From IMG/VR virus record IMGVR_UViG_3300036766_000080, positions 1-40,014 of that record: a DNA stretch of 40,014 nucleotides, one strand, 5' to 3'. Origin of the DNA: a virus. How positions within the stretch are numbered: the first letter of the stretch is position 1; each line of letters starts with the position of its first letter. Positions 23,950 to 31,461 of the stretch are shown here, in pieces. Position numbers and translations under genes: made by a program. Below the pieces are notes generated by a model. It saw only the letters and a program-made list of their open reading frames with translations, did no database searches and had not been told where the DNA came from.

Positions 23950-24012
23950 ATGATACTCACTATAATCGTTTTCCTCATCGTATTAGCAATCTGGCATTTC
24001 TTCCTTGTCTAA
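23950..24012 (+). CDS. Tiny membrane peptide
   Basis: 20 residues, almost wholly hydrophobic (MILTIIVFLIVLAIWHFFLV). The TAATG overlap with the next small gene supports translation, but its size makes the call uncertain. Confidence 0.4.
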   Translation: MILTIIVFLIVLAIWHFFLV

Positions 24013-24119
24013 TGGAAACTGTAAAATGCCCAATTAGAAACTGCTTATCAGGCGAGATGGTTGATGCTCGCTATCCTAATCACCCCTGCGATAAGTGTCT
24101 TAGTCATTTAAGAAGATAA
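24012..24119 (+). CDS. Tiny zinc-ribbon peptide
   Basis: 35 residues, with four Cys in pairs (CPIRNC and CDKC) and nearby His. It is a candidate one-zinc peptide, coupled by one base to the membrane peptide before it. Confidence 0.45.
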   Translation: METVKCPIRNCLSGEMVDARYPNHPCDKCLSHLRR

Positions 24120-24123
24120 TCAC

Positions 24124-24240
24124 ATGGCACGATATTCAGAAGAAAAACTGGCTAAAAAAGCCTTAAAGAATGAAGAGAGACGCTTAGGAATGGTTTTTAT
24201 TGTCCTTGCTTTCCTCCTTGTAGTTGCTATAATTTGGTAG
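24124..24240 (+). CDS. Tiny membrane-anchored protein
   Basis: 38 residues: a charged N-terminal helix (MARYSEEKLAKKALKNEERR) and a C-terminal membrane span (MVFIVLAFLLVVAIIW). It is the last gene before the terminator at 24262. Confidence 0.5.
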   Translation: MARYSEEKLAKKALKNEERRLGMVFIVLAFLLVVAIIW

Positions 24241-24261
24241 CAGAGCGTTTAGCAAAGAAGT

Positions 24262-24282
24262 CCCCCTACAGGGGGCTTTTTT
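24262..24282 (+). terminator. Rho-independent terminator ending the early operon
   Basis: CCCCC, loop TACA, GGGGG, then CTTTTTT. It separates the early genes from the terminase region. Confidence 0.92.
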
Positions 24283-24283
24283 G

Positions 24284-24332
24284 TTATCCACAGAATTGAT
24301 TGTTTGTTGACGGAATCATTTTGGTGTATAAT
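24284..24332 (+). promoter_or_regulatory. Terminase-operon promoter with a perfect DnaA box
   Basis: TTATCCACA at 24284-24292 equals the bacterial DnaA-box consensus. TTGTTG (24304-24309), 17 bases and TATAAT (24327-24332) follow, with the ATG eight bases further on. It starts two bases after the terminator T-tract. Confidence 0.75.
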
Positions 24333-24340
24333 TATCTAAT

Positions 24341-24574
24341 ATGGCTGAACCACAACACAAAATTGAAATTGCTCCGATGACCAAAGAAGAGAAAGATGCG
24401 TTTGAGAAAGAGATGGAAGTCATCATCAACAAATATTCTGTAGTTTTCGTTCCGATGGCTTATCTCTCTCAAGAAGGAACAATCAAAGCTCGCTTAGATG
24501 TATTCAAGAATAAAAGCATTAAATCTCCATTCCTAGCTACAAATGACAAATCCGATAGTTCCCCAAAAACCTAA
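24341..24574 (+). CDS. Hypothetical protein before terminase small subunit
   Basis: 77 residues, starting MAEPQHKIEIAPMTKEEKDA, a charged helix then a strand-turn-strand part (YSVVFVPMAYLSQEGTIKAR). No family recognised. First gene of the packaging operon; it overlaps the small terminase by 32 bases. Confidence 0.6.
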   Translation: MAEPQHKIEIAPMTKEEKDAFEKEMEVIINKYSVVFVPMAYLSQEGTIKARLDVFKNKSIKSPFLATNDKSDSSPKT

Positions 24575-25037
24575 TAGAAGTCCTACACCCAGGCAGAGAA
24601 AGACGGCTAAAGAATTGGTGAAAAACCTATTAAAAGATAAGCCTTTACCTACTGGACAAGTGTTAGAAAATGTTGGATATGCAAAAGGGGTTGCGGAACA
24701 GCCAAGTCGTATATTAGAGAGCCCTGGTTTTAAGGAAGCTTTAGCTGAAATTGGATTGCGGAAAGCTTTGGAACTGCAAGGAATAAACCCACAGAAAATT
24801 GCCGAGAAAATTGATGTTCTTTTAGAAGCTACAGACAAATTAGGACAAGATGATTACACAGCAATAGACAAAGGACTAAAGCACGCTACAGCCATTTACG
24901 GAATCACAGAACTGCCAGAGAAGAATGTAGGCGGAAACACTTACAACTTCTTCTTCAATAAGACAGTTCAGAATGAAGTGAAGACAATGGAAGACCGAAT
25001 CAAATCAATGTTAACTAAGGAAAATAAACCAGAATAA
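24543..25037 (+). CDS. terS: Terminase small subunit
   Basis: 164 residues. The N-terminal helix-turn-helix (RQRKTAKELVKN, then GQVLENVGYAKGVAEQPSRI) followed by SPGFKEALAEIGL is the usual TerS pattern. The C-terminal half is a helical oligomerisation region. It recognises phage DNA and hands it to the large subunit. The large subunit lies 4.1 kb downstream, separated by endonucleases and the chaperonin pair, an unusual split. Confidence 0.8.
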   Translation: MTNPIVPQKPNRSPTPRQRKTAKELVKNLLKDKPLPTGQVLENVGYAKGVAEQPSRILESPGFKEALAEIGLRKALELQGINPQKIAEKIDVLLEATDKLGQDDYTAIDKGLKHATAIYGITELPEKNVGGNTYNFFFNKTVQNEVKTMEDRIKSMLTKENKPE

Positions 25038-25039
25038 GT

Positions 25040-25459
25040 ATGCCAACAGGATATTATAAAAGAACTGAATATCATAAGAGCAAGCTACGAGTTCCGCATA
25101 AAGGAACAGGGGTTTATAAGAGAGTGAAGAAATGGAAGGTATCTGAAGAGGGTAGAAAGAATATAAGTAATGCTCACAAGGGATTGAAGCAATCTCAAGA
25201 GACTATAGACAAAAGGAAGTTCTTTGTAACAGGCAAGCTAAGTGGTATGTGGAAAGGAGATAAGGCTGGTTATTTTGCTATTCATTCTTGGGTTAAGCGA
25301 TGGAAAGGTAAGCCAAGCCATTGTGAGATGTGTGGAAAGAAAGAGAAAAGGGCTTATCAATGGGCAAATATAGACCATAAATATCGCAGGGTGCTGGAGG
25401 ATTATATTTCATTGTGCGTTCCGTGTCATAGGATTTATGATAAAACTAACAATGCTTAA
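25040..25459 (+). CDS. NUMOD3-HNH homing endonuclease
   Basis: 139 residues. NUMOD3-like segment VSEEGRKNISNAHKGLKQSQ, then a diverged HNH core HCEMCGKKEKRAYQWANIDH and YISLCVPCHRIYD. It starts two bases after the small terminase and overlaps the next small gene by 23 bases. No separate promoter is obvious. Confidence 0.85.
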   Translation: MPTGYYKRTEYHKSKLRVPHKGTGVYKRVKKWKVSEEGRKNISNAHKGLKQSQETIDKRKFFVTGKLSGMWKGDKAGYFAIHSWVKRWKGKPSHCEMCGKKEKRAYQWANIDHKYRRVLEDYISLCVPCHRIYDKTNNA

Positions 25460-25664
25460 CAGAATAACAAGACTAAAGAGGGCTTGGAATCTAACGGATA
25501 AGCTTGAAGCTTTAGAAGAGATTGAGAAGCTTGAAGTCCCAGAGAAAGGCAACGGAAACGCTGTCTTCATTGCTGAACCTGACCAAGAACAGATTGATAA
25601 ATACCACAGAGATGAAACGCTAGGCTGGAAAGGTTTTATGAATAAGATAAAGAACTTAAAATGA
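25437..25664 (+). CDS. Hypothetical small acidic protein
   Basis: 75 residues (70 if the ATG at 25452 is used, which would reduce the overlap with the HNH gene to eight bases). Helical, ending WKGFMNKIKNLK. No domain recognised. ATGA overlap with the next gene. Confidence 0.55.
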   Translation: MIKLTMLNRITRLKRAWNLTDKLEALEEIEKLEVPEKGNGNAVFIAEPDQEQIDKYHRDETLGWKGFMNKIKNLK

Positions 25665-25819
25665 GCTGTAAATTAAACCACGATTTTATACAAGCAAGAG
25701 GTCGTCATGGAATAGCAGGTCTTTATGATGAATATGGAAGCCAAGCTTCTTGGATTACTTTGTTCTGCAAATATTGTGGAGAAGTTAGAAACATTAAGCT
25801 AGTAAAAACAGAAAAATGA
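25661..25819 (+). CDS. Small zinc-ribbon-like protein
   Basis: 52 residues, with Cys near the start and a CKYCGEVR knuckle, plus His residues between. Probably a one-zinc protein. ATGA overlaps at both ends place it in the packaging operon. Confidence 0.55.
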   Translation: MSCKLNHDFIQARGRHGIAGLYDEYGSQASWITLFCKYCGEVRNIKLVKTEK

Positions 25820-26226
25820 GCGAACATTACCAAGTAAAGGATTTAATAAGCAGGCTTGATGAACGAGCTCAATTCCGAGAGATTCAGAAGATGAGAGACA
25901 AGGAACGGAATGAGAGAAACGAGACCATCAAAGCTTCAGACCAGTTCATTCAAAACTATTGGTGCGAGGACGATAAGATTGAGTATGGAGCTTACAGCGT
26001 CAAAGTCATTGAGTCAGATTGGACTAACAGCTCGCAGAAGATAAGCTACTTTGCCAGCAAATGCCCCAAGTGCAAGCGAACATTGAAACGATTGATAACC
26101 GATAAATGGAGAGACTCTTATTATAAGCTGTCTTTTAAGGTCAAAAGAGACAGGATAGATAACTATAGAGACCTTCTGCAACCGCATCAATCTGGGTTCA
26201 ATATGCTTTATAATAAGCCTATATGA
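25816..26226 (+). CDS. Hypothetical protein with zinc knuckle
   Basis: 136 residues: a charged helix (LISRLDERAQFREIQKMRDK), a strand region and a CPKCKRTLKRL knuckle. No family recognised. Its end contains a TATAAT box and an ATGA overlap leading into the next HNH gene. Confidence 0.6.
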   Translation: MSEHYQVKDLISRLDERAQFREIQKMRDKERNERNETIKASDQFIQNYWCEDDKIEYGAYSVKVIESDWTNSSQKISYFASKCPKCKRTLKRLITDKWRDSYYKLSFKVKRDRIDNYRDLLQPHQSGFNMLYNKPI

Positions 26227-26726
26227 TTAAAGGAGATAACAACCCAGCTAAGAGACCAGAAGTCAGGCAAAAGATTAGCGAGAGTAGAATGGGGAATAAG
26301 AATCCGATGTTTGGTAAGAAGCAATCAAAGGAAACAATAGCTAAGAGAGTGGCTAAATATACAGGCGAAAATCACCCATATTTTGGTAAAAAAAGAAGCC
26401 TTGAATCTAGGAAACGAATGAGTGAAGCCCATAAGGGTGAGAAGTCAGCTAATTGGAGAGGAGGATTATCCTCAATCAATAAGCAGATAAGAGCTTCACT
26501 TGAGTATAGATTATGGCGTGAAGCGGTCTTCAAACGGGATAACTATACTTGTATCTGGTGTAAAAGAAAGGGAATCTATCTGAACGCCGACCACATCAAA
26601 CCTTTCGCCCTATTCCCTGAAGTGAGATTTGCCATAGATAACGGCAGGACACTATGCGTAGATTGCCATAAGAAGACCGATACTTATGGCTGGAAATTAT
26701 TAAAAATAACTAAACAAAAACAATGA
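26223..26726 (+). CDS. NUMOD3-HNH homing endonuclease, left of groES
   Basis: 167 residues. Two or three NUMOD3 motifs (GNKNPMFGKKQSKETIAKR, HPYFGKKRSLESRKRMSEAH) and SANWRGG precede the HNH core YRLWREAVFKRDNYTCIWCK, LNADHIKPF, NGRTLCVDCHKKTDTYG. The core is very similar to that of the gene at 28611 on the other side of groEL. TATAAT at 26209-26214 lies eight bases before the start. The end overlaps groES as ATGA. Confidence 0.92.
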   Translation: MIKGDNNPAKRPEVRQKISESRMGNKNPMFGKKQSKETIAKRVAKYTGENHPYFGKKRSLESRKRMSEAHKGEKSANWRGGLSSINKQIRASLEYRLWREAVFKRDNYTCIWCKRKGIYLNADHIKPFALFPEVRFAIDNGRTLCVDCHKKTDTYGWKLLKITKQKQ

Positions 26727-26980
26727 AACTACTAGGATATAACATTTTAATAAAGAAAGCGGAAAAGAAAGAGACGGGCGTATCATTGTCAGAGCCATTA
26801 GACCAGATTCTTGCTGAAGGTGTCATTGCTGGATTGCCAGATTGGAGTGAAGATAAAGGCTGGTTATTTAAGATGGGAGACAAGGTTCTTGTCTCCAAGT
26901 ATGCTGGAGAGGAATACATTTTAGATGGCGAAAAGGTCAAGATTATTAAAAGCGAAGACATAATTGCGATTTTAGATTAA
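26723..26980 (+). CDS. groES: Co-chaperonin GroES-like protein
   Basis: 85 residues, slightly shorter than the ~95 of bacterial GroES. The Cpn10 barrel is seen in LGYNILIKKAEKKETGVSLS, LAEGVIAGLPDW, MGDKVLVSKYAGEEYILDGE and KIIKSEDIIAIL. The mobile loop is short, and the usual Ile-Val-Leu contact reads GVSLS. It caps the GroEL ring. Four bases separate it from groEL, so the pair is one operon as in bacteria. Confidence 0.92.
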   Translation: MKLLGYNILIKKAEKKETGVSLSEPLDQILAEGVIAGLPDWSEDKGWLFKMGDKVLVSKYAGEEYILDGEKVKIIKSEDIIAILD

Positions 26981-26984
26981 ATAT

Positions 26985-28583
26985 ATGGCAAAACTAATTG
27001 AAATAGGCTTAAAGGCTAAGTTAAAGATTAAGAAAGGTATAGACCAGGCGGCAAACGCTGTCCGTCCTACGCTCGGAGCAGTTGGCAAATCAGCCATCAT
27101 TGAGTATGGTGGATTTGACCCTATTATCAGCGATGACGGCATCACCGTCTTAAAGAACATAGAATTCAAAGACAAATATGAAAATGTTGGAGCACAACTT
27201 ATCCGCAAGATTGCACAAAGGGCAAATGACGAAGCTGGAGATGGAACATCTACTGCAACGGTATTGGGTCAAGCCTTTATTGAACAAGCTCTCAAAGAAA
27301 TCGGCAACGATTCCAGTAAGAGCCGAGAAGTCCAAGAAAGGCTACAAGCAGGGCTAAAAGAAGTTCTTGGAAAGCTCTCTCTCATCAAAGAGAACATCAA
27401 GGATAAGGACATTGAACGCATTGCTACTCTCTCATGCTTGGACTCTGAAATGGGCAGGCTCATCGCTGACATCTTCAGACAGATTGGACACAAAGGCATC
27501 ATAACGGTTGAAGATAATCATGGTATTGGCTATGCAAGTGAAGTGGTCAAAGGCATGAGATTTAACAAAGGATTCGTTTCCCCTTACTTCATTAACAGCC
27601 AAGAGAAGGCACAGTCAGTATTGGAGAATCCTCATATTATCTTGATTGACAGGAAGGTCTCTATAAATGACCACATCAAATCTATTCTTGAATCAATCCT
27701 CACTACTGGCAATACTAATATTCTGCTTATTGCTGACGCTATTGAAGGAGAAGCTTTTGCTTCATTGGTCATCAACCACCAACGCAAAGCCTTTAACATT
27801 GCTTGCGTGCAAGCTCCATTCACAGGGCAGAGAAATAAAGAGTTCTTGAATGACATTGCATTGCTTACAGGAGCTACGGTCATCTCTGAAGAGGCTGGCA
27901 TGAAGCTAGAGAATTGTGGCTTCAATCTATGCGGTAAGGCTCAAAAGGTTATCGTCTCTAAGGACAACACGACTATTGTCGGAGGTGCAGGAGACCAGGA
28001 ACAGATAAACCTCCGAGCACAGAAGCTTGAAGCAGAGATTAAAGAAGCAACAGGCGAGTATGATAAGCAAATCCTCAAGGAAAGGCTCGCAGGACTTACA
28101 GGAGGCATCGGAGTCATCAAGGTTGGTGCTTTCTCTGATACTGAACGCAAGGCTAAGAAGTATAAGACTGAAGATGCTGTGAACGCTACTAAGGCGGCAC
28201 TTGAAGAAGGAGTTGTAGCTGGCGGAGGAACAGCTCTAGCTTTCATTGCTAAGACGATGAAGGATAAAATGTTTCAAGAAGCTCTCACAGTTCCATTCAG
28301 ACAGATGGCTGTTAATGCTGGAATGTTTGATAAGAGGACATGGAAAGAGAAATTATTACGCCGACAGCCTAAGACTGATGGCTTGCTTGAAAGAGTCCAA
28401 AGAGTCAGGAACTATGGCTTTAACTTTAAGACAAAAGACTTCTGCAACCTATTGGAATCAGGCGTATTAGACCCAGTAAAGGTAACAAGACTAGCACTTG
28501 AATCAGCTATCTCTATAGCTTCAACGCTCATAACGGTTGATACAGTCATAGTCAATGAATCCGAAGAGAAACAAGTAGGATAG
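26985..28583 (+). CDS. groEL: Chaperonin GroEL
   Basis: 532 residues. The ATPase site is intact: TLGAVGKSAIIEYGG, SDDGITVLKNIEF (Asp 51), DEAGDGTSTATVL (Asp 86), LAGLTGGIGVIKVG, TEDAVNATKAALEEGVVAG and the C-terminal LDPVKVTRLALESAIS. The flexible Gly-Gly-Met tail of cellular GroEL is absent, and the end is SEEKQVG. The encoded ring would fold phage proteins, most likely the capsid protein, independently of host GroEL. It is far from any typical host context and bracketed by HNH genes. Confidence 0.96.
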   Translation: MAKLIEIGLKAKLKIKKGIDQAANAVRPTLGAVGKSAIIEYGGFDPIISDDGITVLKNIEFKDKYENVGAQLIRKIAQRANDEAGDGTSTATVLGQAFIEQALKEIGNDSSKSREVQERLQAGLKEVLGKLSLIKENIKDKDIERIATLSCLDSEMGRLIADIFRQIGHKGIITVEDNHGIGYASEVVKGMRFNKGFVSPYFINSQEKAQSVLENPHIILIDRKVSINDHIKSILESILTTGNTNILLIADAIEGEAFASLVINHQRKAFNIACVQAPFTGQRNKEFLNDIALLTGATVISEEAGMKLENCGFNLCGKAQKVIVSKDNTTIVGGAGDQEQINLRAQKLEAEIKEATGEYDKQILKERLAGLTGGIGVIKVGAFSDTERKAKKYKTEDAVNATKAALEEGVVAGGGTALAFIAKTMKDKMFQEALTVPFRQMAVNAGMFDKRTWKEKLLRRQPKTDGLLERVQRVRNYGFNFKTKDFCNLLESGVLDPVKVTRLALESAISIASTLITVDTVIVNESEEKQVG

Positions 28584-28598
28584 TAAACAAGAAGGGTA

Positions 28599-28604
28599 TA
28601 TAAT
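28599..28604 (+). promoter_or_regulatory. -10 box, TATAAT-N6-ATG, for the second HNH gene
   Basis: TATAAT followed by exactly six bases and the ATG at 28611, in the 27-base spacer after groEL. The leaderless geometry matches 13645, 15330, 30976 and 34498. No strong -35. Confidence 0.6.
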
Positions 28605-28610
28605 CAATAT

Positions 28611-29210
28611 ATGCCCAAAGGAATCTATGTAAGAACAAAAGAATGTAGAGAGGTTTTAAGCAAAGCTCATTTAGGGAAAGTTCTTTCTGAACAACATAAG
28701 ACGAATATAAGACAGTCTTATGTTTTTGAAAAGTATGTAACAAAACAAAGAAATGAGAAGATTAGCCTCAAATTAAAGGGAAGGACTTTATCTCTCAAGC
28801 ATCGTCTTAATATTGGCTTAGCTCATAAAGGGAAGAAGAAGCCTCCTATGACAGATGAGCATAGGAAGAATATAGGGTTGGCTCATAAAGGAAAGAAGAG
28901 TCATTGGTGGAGAGGCGGAAGAACTGCTCTAGCTAAAGCTATAAAGAACACGATTGAGTATAAGAATTGGAGAAAGATACTCTTTGAAAGAGACAACTAC
29001 ACCTGTATTTGGTGTAAGGAAAGAGGCAAAGAATTAGCTCCTGACCACATTAAGGCATTTTCAGTTATATTGTCAGAGAATAATATCAAGACAGTAGAAG
29101 AAGCATTAAATTGCAGGGAGTTATGGAGTCTAAGGAATGGCAGAACCTTATGTCGTCCTTGCCACAAAACAACTGATACTTATGGAAAAAAACTCATCAC
29201 AAGCACATAG
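28611..29210 (+). CDS. NUMOD3-HNH homing endonuclease, right of groEL
   Basis: 199 residues. Three NUMOD3-type repeats (LSKAHLGKVLSEQHKTNI, LSLKHRLNIGLAHKGKK, MTDEHRKNIGLAHKGKK) and SHWWRGG precede the HNH core YKNWRKILFERDNYTCIWCK, LAPDHIKAF, RNGRTLCRPCHKTTDTYG. A ~20-residue insert after DHIKAF distinguishes it from the paralogue at 26223. It overlaps the start of the large terminase by 29 bases. Confidence 0.92.
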   Translation: MPKGIYVRTKECREVLSKAHLGKVLSEQHKTNIRQSYVFEKYVTKQRNEKISLKLKGRTLSLKHRLNIGLAHKGKKKPPMTDEHRKNIGLAHKGKKSHWWRGGRTALAKAIKNTIEYKNWRKILFERDNYTCIWCKERGKELAPDHIKAFSVILSENNIKTVEEALNCRELWSLRNGRTLCRPCHKTTDTYGKKLITST

Positions 29211-30756
29211 TTTAGAGGAAATTTCTATCCTTTCTTGGGTGCTAAAAAAGGGCATTTTGAATGAAAAAGGCGACCCATTGGAATACTATGACCGTCCTTG
29301 GCTGTTAGACATACTCACGGATTGGAATAAAGATATAGTAGTGAAGAAATGTGCCCAGATTGGAGGTTCTGTAACCTTTAATCTTAAAGTGCTCTTTGCC
29401 ATTAAGAACTTTGGATTTAACTGCATCTATACCTTCCCGACTGACTCTGATGTTAATGAGTTCGTTACTTCCAAGACTAATAAGATAATCCAGGCTAACC
29501 ATCACGAATTCAAAGGTATGCCAGTGGATAATGTGGAGCGTAAGGAGCTGAACAATCGTTTTCTATTCTTCAAAGGAACTGTATCTAAGACGGCGGCGAT
29601 TATGACCTCTGCTGACCTGCTTGTTCACGATGAAGCTGACCGCTCTGACCAGAAGACTCTTGAGACCTACAAATCCAGGACGAAAGCGAGCTGGTATAAG
29701 GGCAGATGGATATTCTCTAACCCGACTACAGAGAAAGGAGTAGTGGATAATGCTTGGCAGGAATCAGACCAGAAGGAGTGGACTATAAACTGTCCAGCGT
29801 GCAAGGTAGACCAAATCCTCTCATTCCCTGCGTCATTGAATCTAGTGAAGAAGTGCTTTCAGTGCCAGTTTTGCAAGGTAGAAATCTCCAATGATGTGAG
29901 GCGACAAGGAAGATGGGTTGCTCAAAAGCCTGAATCAGAGAAGTCTGGCTATCACATCTCATTGCTTATGGCATCTTGGATTAGTGCTGATGAAGTCATC
30001 AAAGACTCTCAAGGCGACCAAGAATACTTCTTTAACTTCGTTCTCGGAGAGCCTTATAACCCTGGAGACCTTCGCATCTCTAAGAGCACAATCCTGGATA
30101 ACTGGACACCGAAGGACTTGAATACTGGAAACTACTACTTGGGTGTTGATGTGGGCAACATAAAGCACTATGTTCTGGGTTCAGAGAAAGGCGTGCTCAA
30201 GGTCGGAAGGTTTGATAAATGGGCTGAACTAGACGATATGATGGTGCATTATAAGCCTGTGTTGGTCATTGATGCGATGCCTGATAACACGATGTCTCGC
30301 TACTTCGTGAACAACTATCTGAACGCTCAAATGTCTTTCTTTCAGGAGAACACAGCCAATCCGCAGACGATTGTTTGGTGGGGCGAAAATGATAAACAAG
30401 GCATTGTTTACTCCAACAGGAACAGAGTCTTAGACCAGCTCATTGATGAGATACTCCAGGCTAAAATTCTCTTCGGCGTGGAATCTAACCAAGATTTCAG
30501 GGATTACATCAAGCATTGGGAGACCTTGAGACGCATAAAAGAGACCAATAATAGGGGTATTGAGAGCTATAAATGGGAGTCTACGACAGGACAAGACCAC
30601 TATTGCTTTGCTACTCTTTATTACTATTTAGCTACTTTGACTAAGGGAAATGGCGTATTATTTGCTGAAAAGAAGGAAGATTTCCAGTTGATTGGACGAG
30701 ATAACACAGTCGGAGATTTAGCAGAAGCTATAAGAATAAATAACAAATGGGAGTAA
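29182..30756 (+). CDS. terL: Terminase large subunit (GpA-like)
   Basis: 524 residues from the ATG at 29182. A longer open frame begins at 29137 inside the HNH gene but adds residues encoded in HNH sequence, so I prefer the shorter form. ATPase: deviant Walker A KKCAQIGGSV (about 55-64) and Walker B LLVHDEADR (Asp 150, Glu 151). A zinc-ribbon follows (CPACK and CFQCQFC, about 204-231). The RuvC-like nuclease has YYLGVDVG (Asp 323), VLVIDAMPD and TGQDHY. It cuts and pumps DNA into the prohead. Confidence 0.93.
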   Translation: MEKNSSQAHSLEEISILSWVLKKGILNEKGDPLEYYDRPWLLDILTDWNKDIVVKKCAQIGGSVTFNLKVLFAIKNFGFNCIYTFPTDSDVNEFVTSKTNKIIQANHHEFKGMPVDNVERKELNNRFLFFKGTVSKTAAIMTSADLLVHDEADRSDQKTLETYKSRTKASWYKGRWIFSNPTTEKGVVDNAWQESDQKEWTINCPACKVDQILSFPASLNLVKKCFQCQFCKVEISNDVRRQGRWVAQKPESEKSGYHISLLMASWISADEVIKDSQGDQEYFFNFVLGEPYNPGDLRISKSTILDNWTPKDLNTGNYYLGVDVGNIKHYVLGSEKGVLKVGRFDKWAELDDMMVHYKPVLVIDAMPDNTMSRYFVNNYLNAQMSFFQENTANPQTIVWWGENDKQGIVYSNRNRVLDQLIDEILQAKILFGVESNQDFRDYIKHWETLRRIKETNNRGIESYKWESTTGQDHYCFATLYYYLATLTKGNGVLFAEKKEDFQLIGRDNTVGDLAEAIRINNKWE

Positions 30757-30950
30757 TAAATGAAAAAATAGCTGTATATTTAGATGACTTTGAATCCAAT
30801 CAATTCTTGGAGTTTCAAAAGAACTACAAAAACCTCTCTCCAATCATTGAGGCTAAGGTGTTTTATATGCAGTTCGGCAAAGCTATTTTGAACATTGCCA
30901 ATGGTCAGGTGCAGAATATCATTATTGAAGAGGTAGTTTACAGAAAATAG
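30747..30950 (+). CDS. Small protein between terminase and portal
   Basis: 67 residues, MGVINEKIAVYLDDFESNQF..., an alpha/beta protein with a hydrophobic C-terminal strand (ILNIANGQVQNIIIEEVV). It overlaps the terminase by ten bases. Function is not recognised; position suggests a packaging accessory. Confidence 0.65.
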   Translation: MGVINEKIAVYLDDFESNQFLEFQKNYKNLSPIIEAKVFYMQFGKAILNIANGQVQNIIIEEVVYRK

Positions 30951-30953
30951 TTA

Positions 30954-30981
30954 TTTACAAAAGTTATTGAGGGTATATAAT
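30954..30981 (+). promoter_or_regulatory. Promoter of the HNH gene, leaderless type
   Basis: TTTACA (30954-30959), a 16-base spacer and TATAAT (30976-30981) are followed by six bases and the ATG at 30988. Confidence 0.7.
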
Positions 30982-30987
30982 GGGTAT

Positions 30988-31344
30988 ATGCCTAATCCTG
31001 CACAATTTGAGACTCACGAAGATTATTTGAATTGGTATCGTGAGTATAAGAAGAAAAATGCAAAGAAAATTCGGGATTATTCTAGGGAATATAATAGAAA
31101 GTGGAGAAAAGAAAATGGTTATCATAATGAAGCAAATTCAAAAAAAAGATACCCTGAAAAGGTAAAAGCTCGTATGGCGGTGAGATGGGCTATTGAAAAA
31201 GGTGTAATTATACGGGGGAATTGTGAAGTTTGTAATAAACCCAATGCTCAAGCTCATCACGAAGACTACTTAAAGCCTTTAGAGGTAAGATGGTTGTGCT
31301 CATTACATCATAAAGAGCATCATAAAAAGATATCCACAGCATAG
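30988..31344 (+). CDS. HNH-like endonuclease
   Basis: 118 residues. The start is set at the ATG six bases after the -10 box; an upstream TTG in frame runs through the promoter and is rejected. The basic N-terminal half (WYREYKKKNAKKIRDYSREY) is followed by GNCEVCNKPNAQAHHEDYLK and VRWLCSLHHKEHH, the compact Cys/His core of small phage HNH proteins. It stands alone between the terminase and portal genes. Confidence 0.75.
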   Translation: MPNPAQFETHEDYLNWYREYKKKNAKKIRDYSREYNRKWRKENGYHNEANSKKRYPEKVKARMAVRWAIEKGVIIRGNCEVCNKPNAQAHHEDYLKPLEVRWLCSLHHKEHHKKISTA

Positions 31345-31369
31345 GGGGTTACCAACAGATTTTACTTGT

Positions 31370-31398
31370 TTGCTGTTTTACGATATGTGTATTATAAT
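31370..31398 (+). promoter_or_regulatory. Promoter upstream of the portal leader
   Basis: TTGCTG (31370-31375), a 17-base spacer and TATAAT (31393-31398). The predicted transcript start near 31405 is followed after only ~25 bases by a terminator-like hairpin. Confidence 0.7.
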
Positions 31399-31427
31399 TT
31401 ATATGTAATTCCTAACCAGACATTTTG

Positions 31428-31459
31428 GCGGATTTCCCTTTTTGGGAGTCCGCTTTTTT
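31428..31459 (+). terminator. Terminator/attenuator immediately before the portal start
   Basis: The arms GCGGA/TCCGC and, inside them, CCC/GGG with a TTTTT loop form a long hairpin (31428-31453) followed by TTTTTT. The portal ATG lies three bases after the T-tract. The unit could stop upstream transcripts, or regulate read-through into the head operon. Confidence 0.75.
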
Positions 31460-31461
31460 AT

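Noticed and set aside
29137-29181. Upstream start of the large terminase
   Set aside because: These codons lie in HNH coding sequence. The ATG at 29182 gives the usual short terminase N-terminus.
31366-31461. TTG-initiated extension of the portal gene
   Set aside because: It would cross a promoter and a terminator hairpin. The ATG at 31462 gives a normal portal N-terminus.
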